Below, one piece after another: positions 6,413 through 14,134 of a stretch of 34,502 nt of DNA. Numbering within the stretch: position 1 is the stretch's first letter; every line of letters begins with the position of its first letter. The notes beneath the pieces are model-generated. The model was given only the letters and a program-made list of their open reading frames with translations, was not told where the DNA came from and made no database searches. A program made the translations under genes and the position numbers. The stretch covers positions 1 through 34,502 of the forward strand of contig JAUXSE010000066.1 in NCBI GenBank assembly GCA_030681515.1. The letters are read 5' to 3'. The stretch comes from Geothrix sp. (GTDB lineage: Bacteria > Acidobacteriota > Holophagae > Holophagales > Holophagaceae).

Positions 6413-7423
6413 ATGCTTGAAGGGAATGGGCAGACGGGTGGAAGGCGGATGGCGGGGGTGGGGCAGCCCCCGAAGCTGCTGGATCAGTTGCGGGAGAGCC
6501 TGCGGGTCCGGCGCTACAGCCTGCGGACCGAGGATGCCTATGTGGACTGGGCGCGGCGGTTCATCCTCTTCCACGGCAAGCGGCATCCCGGGGAGATGGG
6601 GGCGCCCGAGGTGGAGGCCTTCCTGACCCACCTGGCGGTGGACCGGCACGTGGCGCCGTCCACGCAGAACCAGGCGAAGGCGGCCCTGCTCTTCATGTAC
6701 CGGCACCTGTTGGGAGGGGACCTGCCCTGGCTTGCCGAGGTGGTTCAGGCCAAACGCGCCCCGCGGTTGCCCGTCGTGCTCACGCCGGGGGAGGTGCGCG
6801 TCCTCCTGGATCAGATGGAAGGCGTGATGGCCCTGGTGGCCCGGCTGCTGTACGGAACGGGCATGCGGTTGATGGAGGTGCTGCGGCTGCGGGTGAAGGA
6901 TCTGGAATTCGAGCGCCGGGAGCTGGTGGTCCGCGATGGGAAGGGCGGCAAGGACCGGGTCACCATGCTTCCGGATCGCCTGATCGAGCCCCTGCGGGCC
7001 CATCTGGAGAAGGCGCGGGCCCTCCACGAGCGGGATCTGGCGGAGGGCTTCGGGGAGGTCTTTCTGCCGGATGCGCTGGCGGAGAAGTTCAAGGCGGCGC
7101 CCCGGGCCTGGGGCTGGCAGTGGGTGTTTCCTTCGGGCCTGCGCTCGGTGGATCCGCGCTCGGGCGTCACGCGCCGCCATCACTTGCAGCCGGAGAGCGT
7201 GCAGAAGGCCGTGCGGCTGGCGGCCCGGGCGGGGGAACTGGTCAAGCCTGTCACGCCCCATGTGCTGCGCCACTCGTTCGCGACGCATCTGCTGACGGCG
7301 GGCTACGATATCCGCACCGTGCAGGAGCTGCTGGGCCACAAGGACGTGGCCACCACCATGATCTATACCCACGTGCTGAACCGCGGCGGACGGGGCGTGG
7401 CGAGCCCCCTGGACGGGCTGTGA
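6413..7423 (+). CDS. intI: Integron integrase (tyrosine recombinase)
   Basis: IntI catalyses cassette insertion and excision between attI and attC sites. The 336-residue protein matches the IntI family along its length: an N-terminal SAM-like DNA-binding domain ([20 protein letters not shown]), then a catalytic domain with R152 (GTGMR), K177 (GKGGKDR), H283 and R286 ([12 protein letters not shown]), H309 (LLGHKDV) and nucleophile Y318 (MIYTH). All are offset by six from class 1 IntI numbering. The IntI-specific insertion before the H-x-x-R box is present ([13 protein letters not shown]). I chose the ATG at 6413, preceded by GGAG eight bases upstream. A GTG at 6392 and an ATG at 6449 are alternatives. 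The gene is intact and divergent from the cassettes. Confidence 0.97.
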   Translation: MLEGNGQTGGRRMAGVGQPPKLLDQLRESLRVRRYSLRTEDAYVDWARRFILFHGKRHPGEMGAPEVEAFLTHLAVDRHVAPSTQNQAKAALLFMYRHLLGGDLPWLAEVVQAKRAPRLPVVLTPGEVRVLLDQMEGVMALVARLLYGTGMRLMEVLRLRVKDLEFERRELVVRDGKGGKDRVTMLPDRLIEPLRAHLEKARALHERDLAEGFGEVFLPDALAEKFKAAPRAWGWQWVFPSGLRSVDPRSGVTRRHHLQPESVQKAVRLAARAGELVKPVTPHVLRHSFATHLLTAGYDIRTVQELLGHKDVATTMIYTHVLNRGGRGVASPLDGL

Positions 7424-7545
7424 TACCGGTTCGCGTTCAAAAATGAAGGATCCACCACGGAGGCGCGGAGCATGGGCTACGCCGATACACGAGACATACC
7501 GGCATCTCGTGGTGGATCTCTACCTTTGACGGCGGACTGGTATCA
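7421..7545. repeat. Palindromic intergenic element, copy 1 (complete)
   Basis: The 125-base interval is an imperfect inverted repeat with arms of about 40 bases. TGATACCGGT at 7421-7430 pairs with ACTGGTATCA at 7536-7545, and GATCCACCACG near 7449 pairs with CGTGGTGGATC near 7509. The TGA stop codons of the two convergent genes, intI and the M28 peptidase, form its outermost bases. The left arm recurs at 12433-12489. As RNA it would fold into a long hairpin in either direction and could act as a bidirectional terminator. Confidence 0.8.
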
Positions 7546-9165
7546 GCGGGCGGCCTTGAAGGCGGGCCGGGTGGGGGCGTTGGCGATGGCCTGGCCGAGA
7601 TCATAGGTGAACTGGGCCTGCTGCGCCATGCCGCGCAGATCCCAGCCCGGGTCGTACTCGTCGGTGATCTGGTGGTAGCGCTTTCCGAAGGCGGCGCCTC
7701 GGGCCTGCAGGGCGGGGATATCGGTTCCGATGTAGTCGCGGCCGCCGCCCACGGACAGGGCGGGCACGCCGGCCTGCACGAAGCTGTAGTGGTCGGAGCG
7801 GAAGTAGCCGCCGGCGGTATCGGGCCGTTCCGGGGCCACGCGGAGGCCCGAGGCCTTGGCCACGGCGGCGCCCAGTTCGCCCAGGGTGCTGCGGTCGCCG
7901 AAGGGCAGGCCGATGTCGCGGGTGGGGGCCACGAAGTTGAGGCTGTCCAGATTGAGATCCGCCGCGGTCTTGGCCAGGGGCCATAGGGGATCCGCCGCGT
8001 AGGCCCTGGATCCGAGCAGGCCCTGCTCCTCGGCGCAGACGAACAGGAACATCTGGCTGCGCTTCGCGGGGGTGGATAGGGCGGCCTGGGCCATGGCCAG
8101 CAGGGCCGCGCAGCCCGAGGCGTTGTCCACGGCCCCGTTGTAGATGGCGTCCGCGCCTTGGCTCGGGTGCGCGTCTGCGCCGGGGCCGGGATGCGTGTCC
8201 ACGGCGGGCGCGGCGCCCCTGCCCAGGTGATCCCAGTGGGCGGAGTAGATCACGACCTCGTGCTTCAGCGCGGGATCGGTGCCGGGCACGACGCCCGCCA
8301 CGTTGAACTGCTCCACGGTGCGCACGGTGCTGTGGAGGCTGCCCTTCAGGGTGAGATCCAGCGGGACGGGCCGGAAGTCGCGGCGCTGGGCCCGGGCCCG
8401 CAGGGCGTCGAGATCCTGGCCGCCCTGTTTCACCAGGGCGCGGGCCACATCCTCCGTCACCCATCCCTGGAAGGGTGTTTCTTCCGGCCCCTGGGCCAGG
8501 GAGAAGCGCTCGGCGTCCCAGCCGTTGCGCACCACGGGCCAGCCATAGCTGGCGGAGGCCGTGGTGTGGACCAGCAGCACGCCGGCGGCGCCATGCCGAG
8601 CGGCCATTTCGAACTTGGTGGTCCAGCGGCCGTACTGGCTCAGGTTCGCGCCGTCGAAGAGGCCGGGATCCGCGGCCGTGGGCGCGGGCTCGTTCACCAG
8701 CAGGAGCAGGACCTTGCCGCGCATATCCAGGCCCTTGTAGTCGTCCCAACGGTCGCCGGGCGCATCAATGCCGAAGCCCGCGAAGACCACGGGCGCGTCG
8801 AAGGCCTGCTCGGCCCTGGCGATGCCGGATCCATAGACGATCTCGGATCCGAACTTGGGGGTGGCGCAGGCGCCGCCGCCCATGAAGCTGATGGTGCCGC
8901 GGCCCACCAGGGTCTGCAGGCCCAGCAGCGATACCGGCTGGCGGTACGAGCCTGCCTTGGCCGGTGTCAGTCCCAGGGCCTGGAGCTGGGTTTCGAGGTA
9001 GCGCACGGTGAGATCGGCCCCGCGCTGGCCCGTGCCCCGGCCCTCCAGCAGATCGTCCGCCAGGAAGGCCAGGTGGGCGCGGAGGGGCGCTTCCTGGACC
9101 CTCGGTCCCGTCGGGGCCTGGGCCAGAAGGCTGGCGGTGGCCAGGACGCAGAGCAGGACACGCAT
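7543..9165 (-). CDS. Secreted M28-family zinc aminopeptidase with PA domain
   Basis: The 540-residue precursor has a signal peptide (MRVLLCVLATASLLAQA) followed by a segment typical of M28 exopeptidases (HLAFLADDLLEGRGTGQRG). A protease-associated (PA) insert with the pattern RWDDYKGLDMRGKVLLLLVN spans about residues 140-260. The catalytic part carries the co-catalytic zinc set: H310 and D312 in SAHWDH, D347 in AVDNASG, the E379-E380 pair in CAEEQG, an Asp in LNLDS and a His in RSDHYSF. Such enzymes remove N-terminal residues from peptides in the periplasm or outside the cell. The ATG at 9165 has CGGAG six to ten bases upstream. It is convergent with intI and otherwise stands alone. Confidence 0.93.
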   Translation of the reverse strand: MRVLLCVLATASLLAQAPTGPRVQEAPLRAHLAFLADDLLEGRGTGQRGADLTVRYLETQLQALGLTPAKAGSYRQPVSLLGLQTLVGRGTISFMGGGACATPKFGSEIVYGSGIARAEQAFDAPVVFAGFGIDAPGDRWDDYKGLDMRGKVLLLLVNEPAPTAADPGLFDGANLSQYGRWTTKFEMAARHGAAGVLLVHTTASASYGWPVVRNGWDAERFSLAQGPEETPFQGWVTEDVARALVKQGGQDLDALRARAQRRDFRPVPLDLTLKGSLHSTVRTVEQFNVAGVVPGTDPALKHEVVIYSAHWDHLGRGAAPAVDTHPGPGADAHPSQGADAIYNGAVDNASGCAALLAMAQAALSTPAKRSQMFLFVCAEEQGLLGSRAYAADPLWPLAKTAADLNLDSLNFVAPTRDIGLPFGDRSTLGELGAAVAKASGLRVAPERPDTAGGYFRSDHYSFVQAGVPALSVGGGRDYIGTDIPALQARGAAFGKRYHQITDEYDPGWDLRGMAQQAQFTYDLGQAIANAPTRPAFKAAR

Positions 9166-9180
9166 GGGAACTCCGATGGG

Positions 9181-9624
9181 AGTCCTCAGCTTAGCGAGTC
9201 GACCCTCCGCTGGGGGCCCCCGCCTGGGTCGGAATGAAAAAGCAGAACTGCATTTAGCCGGTGATGACAGTGATTACAGTGATGGGGCCGTTTGATACGC
9301 AGCACGGGCTCCACCCTGGGGCACCGTCTCCGAGCCTTTTTTGGGTTCTTCCGGGAATTCCGGGGCCAGAAAAGCGGAACACAGAGGACACAGAGCGCCG
9401 CAGAGGACACAGAGGAAAGCGCTGGTCACGGAAGACACGGAAGAAAACAGGAAGACACGGAAAAGGGATGGGGGTCCGCTCCGAAAGCACGGGCTGGCCC
9501 AATCACCGTAATCGCTGTGCATCACTGGCAAAGGCTTTTTCGGAGAGACACGGAGCGCAGGGGCATGGGGTCTGGATTCTCGGCGGTGCATCAACTGCTG
9601 TGTGCGTCTGGTGCGATGGAACAC
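9181..9624. other. Gene-free region between the M28 peptidase and rsmE
   Basis: About 440 bases contain no convincing gene on either strand; the open frames here are in repeat sequence and lack ribosome-binding sites. Most of it is a repeat element (9261-9525) described separately, followed by a lone copy of the ACACGGAG word near 9548. Confidence 0.7.
9261..9525. repeat. Composite repeat: inverted ends around ACACAGAG/ACACGGAA tandem words
   Basis: The ends, 9261-9289 and 9496-9525, are imperfect inverted repeats of about 29 bases built on GTGATTACAGTGATG and its complement, with a conserved GGGGCC/GGCCC border. Between them, 9377-9470 carries short direct repeats of ACACAGAGGAC and ACACGGAAG type. 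Words of this kind are widespread between genes in several phyla. No transposase is present. Confidence 0.7.
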
Positions 9625-10350
9625 TCAAGGCGCCGGATTGCGCCCCAGCTGGAACTGCACGGCTCCCAGCAGGGCCACGGGGGTGGTGACCGCCCGGAGG
9701 ATGCCGCGGCCCAGGCTCACGGGCTGCCACCCGGCGGCGGCCAGGGCGGCGAATTCTCCGTCGGTGATGCCGCCTTCGGGGCCGCTGGTGAAGGCCAGGG
9801 CTTCGCGGCGGAAGGGGGGGTTGACCGCCCCCGTGGCCAGCTCGTAGGCCACCCATTTCTGGGGGATCTCCCAGGTCAGGAGGGCCGCGAAGGGCATGGG
9901 CGGGCGCAGTGCGGGCCGCTGGCTCCGGTGGCTTTGTTCGCAGGCGGACTGGATGATCCGCGTCCAGCGGTCCAGGCGGGCGGCGGTCTTGGCGGGATCG
10001 AATTCGCTGCGGGCATAGACCACGGGCTGGATGAGCGTGACGCCCAGTTCCACCAGGGGCGGCAGCCATTCGTCGAAGAGGCTGAGCTGGGCGGGCAGCG
10101 GCAGGCAGGCCTGGAGGGCGATGGGGGGTTCGCGGTGCTCGTGCAGGGGCGCCACCAGGCGGGCCAGGGCCCGGCCGCGGTCCAGTTCCGCCAGGTCCGC
10201 CGTCCAGGGCTGGTCGCCCAGCACCACTTCCAGGGCATCGCCGGGTTTCAGGCGCAGGGCCTTGAGGTGCCGGGCGGCCTCGGCATCCAGGGGGACCAGG
10301 GTGTTCTCGGTGGCAGGCACGGGATCCAGGAAAAAGCGGGGGAGGCTCAT
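9625..10350 (-). CDS. rsmE: 16S rRNA (uracil(1498)-N(3))-methyltransferase
   Basis: RsmE transfers a methyl group from S-adenosylmethionine to N3 of U1498 in 16S rRNA. The 241-residue protein has the family layout: an N-terminal PUA-like domain (MSLPRFFLDP, with RHLKALRLKPGDALEV around residues 27-42), then a SPOUT/trefoil-knot methyltransferase domain. The knot contains GPEGGITDGE and ends in SLGRGILRAVTTPVALLGAV, close to the usual 'LG..ILR.ETA' motif, although here the Glu-Thr-Ala reads V-T-T. The length is normal. The ATG at 10350 has no strong Shine-Dalgarno. It is divergent from terC, with about 200 bases between them. Confidence 0.92.
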   Translation of the reverse strand: MSLPRFFLDPVPATENTLVPLDAEAARHLKALRLKPGDALEVVLGDQPWTADLAELDRGRALARLVAPLHEHREPPIALQACLPLPAQLSLFDEWLPPLVELGVTLIQPVVYARSEFDPAKTAARLDRWTRIIQSACEQSHRSQRPALRPPMPFAALLTWEIPQKWVAYELATGAVNPPFRREALAFTSGPEGGITDGEFAALAAAGWQPVSLGRGILRAVTTPVALLGAVQFQLGRNPAP

Positions 10351-10548
10351 GGGGACATGATGCGGGACTCCCGGGGCCCGTCCAAGCCTTCACGGGGGCC
10401 CGGTGATGCGGGCGGCGACCCCCAGGCGCGAGGCCCAGGCCGAGAAGCGCGCCGATCGCCAGCAGAAGCGCATCGGCGAGAGGGCGCACAAGGGGTTGGA
10501 GGGCCGACTCCTGTCGAACCCAGATAAGCTGGAGGTCTTGGAGGTCTC

Positions 10549-11493
10549 TTGGTTGACGCACTGCTGCAGGCCGCGCCCTGGTGGGCCTGGGCTGGATTCC
10601 ACGCCTTCGTGTTCCTGATGTTGGCCCTGGATCTGGGGGTCTTCCACCGGCGCGTGCACGCGCCGACCGTGCGCGAGGCGGGCATCTGGAGCGCCGTGTG
10701 GATCACCCTGGCGCTCATCTTCAACGCCCTCATCTTCCAGGCGGCGGGAACGCAGAAGGGCCTGGAGTGGTTCACGGGCTACGTGCTGGAGAAGTCCCTC
10801 AGCGTGGACAACCTCTTCGTGTTCGTCCTGGTGTTCCAGAGCTTCCAGGTGGATCTGCGGCACCAGCACCGGGTGCTCTTCTGGGGCGTGCTGGGGGCGC
10901 TGGTCATGCGCGCCGCGATGATCCTGGCGGGCACGGCCCTGCTGAACCGCTTTGAATGGATGATGTACGTGTTCGGCGGCTTCCTCGTCTACACGGGCCT
11001 GAAGATGCTGCTGGTGGAGGGCGAGGATACCGATCCCACCCAGAACCCGCTGGTGCGGGCCTTCAAGCGGTTCGTGCCCTACGACGAAACCGGCGGCCAT
11101 GAGCATTTCTGGGTGGTGCGCGAGGGGCGCCGCTTCGCGACGCCCATGCTGCTGGTCCTCATCACCATCGAGGTGACGGACCTGATCTTCGCCGTGGATT
11201 CGGTCCCCGCGGTGCTGGCGGTGAGCCGCGATCCCTTCGTGGTCTACACCTCCAATGTTTTCGCCATCCTGGGCCTGCGGAGCCTCTACTTCCTGCTGGC
11301 CAAGATGATGGACCGCTTCCACCGCCTGAAGACGGGGCTGGCGGTGGTGCTGGCCTTCGTGGGCGTGAAGATGTGCATCGCCCAGTGGTTCCACATCCCC
11401 GTGCAGTACAGCCTGCTGGTCATCGCGGCGGTGCTGGCGGGCAGCGTGATCGCCAGCCTGGCCTGGCCCGCGGAGCAGGACGGGGCCGAGTGA
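10549..11493 (+). CDS. TerC/Alx-family membrane protein
   Basis: The 314-residue protein has seven or eight membrane helices and the two conserved acidic signatures of the TerC/Alx family: EKSLSVDNLFVFVLVF near residue 85 and EVTDLIFAVDSVPAVLAVS near residue 210. Family members export Mn2+ or other metal ions, or partner secreted metalloenzymes. The start is a TTG at 10549, with GGAGGT at both 10531-10536 and 10540-10545; the nearer one is only three bases away, so initiation may be inefficient. I looked for the yybP-ykoY manganese riboswitch that often precedes alx genes and did not see its conserved features. The stop codon overlaps the ribF start by one base. Confidence 0.9.
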   Translation: MVDALLQAAPWWAWAGFHAFVFLMLALDLGVFHRRVHAPTVREAGIWSAVWITLALIFNALIFQAAGTQKGLEWFTGYVLEKSLSVDNLFVFVLVFQSFQVDLRHQHRVLFWGVLGALVMRAAMILAGTALLNRFEWMMYVFGGFLVYTGLKMLLVEGEDTDPTQNPLVRAFKRFVPYDETGGHEHFWVVREGRRFATPMLLVLITIEVTDLIFAVDSVPAVLAVSRDPFVVYTSNVFAILGLRSLYFLLAKMMDRFHRLKTGLAVVLAFVGVKMCIAQWFHIPVQYSLLVIAAVLAGSVIASLAWPAEQDGAE

Positions 11494-12428
11494 TGGAGGT
11501 CTGGCGCCACGAAGTCGAGGCCGCCCCGGCCTCCGGCCCCTTCGTGGTCACCCTCGGCACCTTCGACGGGGTCCACGCGGGCCACCGGGAGCTGCTGCGG
11601 GTGGCGGCGGGACGGGCGAAGGCGCTGGGCCACCTGGCGGCGGTGGCGACCTTCGATCCCCATCCCACGGTGGTGGTCGCGCCCCAGCGCAAACCGAAGC
11701 TGCTCATGACCCTGGAGCAGCGGCTGGCGGCCTTCGAGGCCGAGGGCATGGATCTGGCCTGGGTGATCCCCTTCAGCCGGGCTTTTTCGGAGCTGGAGCC
11801 GGAGGCCTTCCTGGACCGGATGCGGCAGATCCTGGCGCCGGTGGAGCTGCACGTGGGCCGCGCCTTCTGTTTCGGCCGGGATCGGCGGGGCACCGTCCAG
11901 ACCCTGGAGGCCTGGGGCGCCACCCACGGATGCCGGGTGCATACCCTGGCCCTGCTGGCCCCGGACGGGGGCCGGCTTTCCAGCACCCGCATCCGCGAGG
12001 CCCTGGATGCAGGCGATGTGGAGGCCGCGGCGGAGCTGCTGGGCCATCCCTATGCCCTGACCGGCGTGGTGGTGGAGGGGGACCGCCGGGGCCACCACCT
12101 GGGCTTCCCCACGGCGAACCTGGCCTGGGAGCAGGAGCAGCTCCCGGCCTTCGGCGTCTATGTGACGGAGGCGCTCCTGCCCCACCACGGGGGCCCCTAC
12201 CTGGGCCTCACCAATGTGGGGGAGAAGCCCACCTTCGAGGGCCAGCGCCTGACGGTGGAAACCCATCTGCCGGGTTTCGAGGGGGACCTCTACGGGGCCC
12301 GCCTGGATCTGCGCTTCCGGCACCGCCTTCGCGGCGAGGTGAAGTTCGGCTCGGTGGAGGAGCTGAGGGCCCAGATCGCGAAGGACGTGGCCGAGGGCCG
12401 GAGCTGGTGGGAAGGCCGCAGGGCCTGA
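11493..12428 (+). CDS. ribF: Bifunctional riboflavin kinase / FAD synthetase
   Basis: RibF phosphorylates riboflavin to FMN and adenylates FMN to FAD. The 311-residue product has both domains. The N-terminal nucleotidyltransferase has TLGTFDGVHAGHRELL (residues about 20-35), TFDPHPTVVV and the SSTRIREAL motif. The C-terminal flavokinase has GHHLGFPTANL and the strand GVYVTEALL. The start is the ATG at 11493, which overlaps the terC TGA (TGATG); an open frame extends further upstream but only inside terC. Translational coupling with terC is likely. Immediately after the stop begins the second copy of the palindromic element found after intI. Confidence 0.95.
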   Translation: MEVWRHEVEAAPASGPFVVTLGTFDGVHAGHRELLRVAAGRAKALGHLAAVATFDPHPTVVVAPQRKPKLLMTLEQRLAAFEAEGMDLAWVIPFSRAFSELEPEAFLDRMRQILAPVELHVGRAFCFGRDRRGTVQTLEAWGATHGCRVHTLALLAPDGGRLSSTRIREALDAGDVEAAAELLGHPYALTGVVVEGDRRGHHLGFPTANLAWEQEQLPAFGVYVTEALLPHHGGPYLGLTNVGEKPTFEGQRLTVETHLPGFEGDLYGARLDLRFRHRLRGEVKFGSVEELRAQIAKDVAEGRSWWEGRRA

Positions 12429-12432
12429 GGCC

Positions 12433-12513
12433 TGAGACCGGTTCGCGTTCAAAAATGAAGGATCCACCACGGAGCCACGGAGCATGGGCCCACGGGAAGA
12501 AGCGTGGAGGATC
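12433..12513. repeat. Palindromic intergenic element, copy 2 (partly decayed)
   Basis: Bases 12437-12474 match copy 1 without a mismatch over about 38 bases, beginning ACCGGTTCGCGTTCAAAAA, and a shared CGGAGCATGGGC follows. Only a remnant of the right arm is present (CGTGGAGGATC at 12503-12513). As with copy 1, it lies between convergent genes and ends at the stop codon of the right-hand gene. Confidence 0.8.
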
Positions 12514-12712
12514 AGCTGGCCACATCCACCCGCCACCGGGCGAGGGGCCGTTCGGCCAGATCCCAGATATGGACGCCCAGGGGCAGGCGGTTGACGCCGA
12601 GGCGCTGCCGGATCTGGGCCTTGGCCGCATCCAGGCTGTCGGCCTCCACGGGGCCGTATTCCATGAAGTAGCCGCTGAACTTGTAGCCGAAACGGCGAAG
12701 GGGGGTCCGCAT
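12512..12712 (-). CDS. Small conserved-looking protein of unknown function, 66 aa
   Basis: The product starts MRTPLRRFGYKFSGYFMEYG and continues with a helix (SLDAAKAQIRQRLGV) and a strand-rich end (GVHIWDLAERPLARWRVDVAS). I chose the ATG at 12712 because GGAG lies six to nine bases upstream; an ATG at 12736 would add eight residues. There are no membrane segments or metal motifs. The alternation of strand, helix and strand with an acidic turn suggests a compact single domain. It is convergent with ribF and separated from it only by the palindromic repeat. Gene status is likely; function unknown. Confidence 0.65.
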   Translation of the reverse strand: MRTPLRRFGYKFSGYFMEYGPVEADSLDAAKAQIRQRLGVNRLPLGVHIWDLAERPLARWRVDVAS

Positions 12713-12892
12713 GGGGGCTCCGTGTGTCCCGTTCATCCAGTATTCGTCTTTTTTTCGTGCTCGTCAAGTCCTGGAATCAAAAATAGCCGCGAATCCGTGG
12801 ATCCAGATCTCCACAGACCTTTCGGCGGTTCCCTACCACGACCACGGGCACCCCCGCCACGATGGCCCTCATCCCACGCGGTAACCTGGGCC

Positions 12893-13579
12893 ATGCCCAA
12901 CTTCGGCCCCCTGCCCACCTGGTCCTTCGCCCTCGGCGTGACCACCTCGCTCTTTTCGGTGCTCAATCCCATCAGCGCGGCGGCCATCTTTGCCAGCGCC
13001 ACCGTGGGCATGGAGCCCAGGGCCCTGCGGCGGAGCGCCAAGAAGGCGGCCCTGACGGCGGGCGCGGCCATGCTGGCCTTCGCGCTGGTGGGCCAGTTCA
13101 TCTTCAGCTTCTTCGGCTTCACGGCCCTGGCCATGCGCTTCGTGGGGGGCGTGCTGGTGCTCTACCGGGCCATCTCGATGCTCTACGGCGAGGATCCCCG
13201 CGAGCGGAGCACGGATGACGAAAAGGCCGAGGCCAGCCTGAAGCATCCCGAGGATTTCGCCATCATTCCCTTCGGCATCCCGCTGCTGGCCGGGCCCGGC
13301 ACCCTGTCCACGGTGATGGGCATGATCGCGGGCATCACCTGGTGGGAGTACGGCGTGGTGCTGCTGGCGATCCTGGTGAACGTCTGGGTGACCTACCTCT
13401 TCCTGCGCAAGGCCCCGGCGGTGTTCGCCCGCCTCGGCGCCATCGGCTCCAAGGTGGTGAACAAGCTCATGGGCCTCATCCTGGCGGCCGTGGCCATGCA
13501 GTTCCTCATCAACGGCGTGAAGGCGCTGTATATCGAGATGCACCAGGCGCCCCCAGCAGCCGTGATCTTGACAAAATAA
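12893..13579 (+). CDS. MarC-family integral membrane protein
   Basis: The 228-residue protein has six predicted membrane helices and the MarC/UPF0056 pattern: an N-terminal helix ending FSVLNPISAAAIFAS (family 'NP.G..P.F'), a loop with FAIIPFGIPLLAGPGTLST (highly conserved IPLL.GPG) near residues 123-140, and a C-terminal helix GLILAAVAMQFLINGVKA. Despite the name, a role in multidrug resistance is not established, and the substrate is unknown. The ATG at 12893 is the first start that gives the family length. The upstream Shine-Dalgarno is weak, and a much longer frame upstream overlaps ribF and is not coding. The gene stands alone between two minus-strand genes. Confidence 0.92.
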   Translation: MPNFGPLPTWSFALGVTTSLFSVLNPISAAAIFASATVGMEPRALRRSAKKAALTAGAAMLAFALVGQFIFSFFGFTALAMRFVGGVLVLYRAISMLYGEDPRERSTDDEKAEASLKHPEDFAIIPFGIPLLAGPGTLSTVMGMIAGITWWEYGVVLLAILVNVWVTYLFLRKAPAVFARLGAIGSKVVNKLMGLILAAVAMQFLINGVKALYIEMHQAPPAAVILTK

Positions 13580-13626
13580 TTCCCAGAGCTTCAAGGAAAA
13601 GAGGAACACAGATTTGAGCCTTTTCT

Positions 13627-14094
13627 CTACTTCAGGGCGGCCTCGATGGCGGCTTTCAGTTCGGCGCTGTCCGGGGCCACCTTGCTGGGGAAGGCCTGGA
13701 GCACCTGCCCATCCTTGCCGATCAGGTACTTGTGGAAGTTCCAGGCGGGCTCGCCGTGCCTGGCGGTGAGGAACTGGTACAGGGGGGCCTTGGCGGCGCC
13801 CTTCACGTCGAGCTTTTCGAAGAGCGGGAAGGTCACGCCGTAGTTCTTCCGGCAGAAGGTTCCGATCTGGGCCGCGGTGCCGGGCTCCTGGGCGCCGAAC
13901 TGGTTGCTGGGAAAGCCCAGCACCACGAAGCCGCGCTCCTTCTGCTCGGTGTAGAGCTTCTGAAGCCCCGCGTACTGGGGGGTGAAGCCGCATTCGCTGG
14001 CCACATTCACCGCCAGGACGACCTTGCCCTTGTAGGCGGCCAGGGACTGGGGCGTGCCATCCAGGGTATTGAGCGTGATTTCATGCAGGGACAT
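13627..14094 (-). CDS. Glutathione peroxidase family thiol peroxidase (Cys type)
   Basis: The 155-residue enzyme reduces hydroperoxides with a peroxidatic cysteine, C35, in NVASECGFTPQY. The catalytic tetrad is completed by Gln in GFPSNQFGAQEPG, Trp and Asn in PAWNFHKYLI. A second Cys near residue 82 (TFCRKNYGVTFPLF) matches bacterial BtuE-type enzymes, which usually use thioredoxin more than glutathione. No signal peptide is present, so it is cytoplasmic. AAGGAAGG lies six bases before the ATG at 14094. It sits 40 bases downstream of rseP on the same strand and may be the last gene of that operon. Confidence 0.93.
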   Translation of the reverse strand: MSLHEITLNTLDGTPQSLAAYKGKVVLAVNVASECGFTPQYAGLQKLYTEQKERGFVVLGFPSNQFGAQEPGTAAQIGTFCRKNYGVTFPLFEKLDVKGAAKAPLYQFLTARHGEPAWNFHKYLIGKDGQVLQAFPSKVAPDSAELKAAIEAALK

Positions 14095-14134
14095 GGGGAC
14101 CTTCCTTTCGGCGGCAGAAGCAGCCCCGGTGGAT

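Larger units (their letters stand above)
132..7423. mobile_element. Chromosomal integron: intI, attI and a cassette array with ten attC sites
   Basis: An IntI-type recombinase gene on the plus strand (6413-7423) is followed leftward by an attI-like core (6189-6195) and ten 124-bp repeats with the R''-L''-L'-R' layout of attC sites. The cassettes read on the minus strand, divergent from intI, which is the standard integron arrangement. The repeats are nearly identical to each other, as in sedentary chromosomal integrons, whereas mobile integrons usually carry diverse attC sites. The array continues past the left edge, because bases 1-131 are the head of a further cassette. Base composition is visibly lower in GC than in the core genes to the right. 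Seen directly: repeats, orientation and integrase. Inferred: that the integron is still active. Confidence 0.93.

Noticed and set aside
9291-10527. A 411-codon plus-strand frame through the repeat region and rsmE
   Set aside because: It begins in repeat sequence and runs antisense to rsmE with Gly/Gln-rich low-complexity content.
10351-10548. yybP-ykoY manganese riboswitch before the TerC-family gene
   Set aside because: The leader lacks recognisable conserved elements of that riboswitch; only GC-rich sequence and doubled GGAGGT were found.
11373-11492. N-terminal extension of RibF
   Set aside because: The extra 40 codons lie inside terC, are Arg/Gly/Pro-rich and unrelated to the family; the ATG at 11493 gives the usual RibF start.
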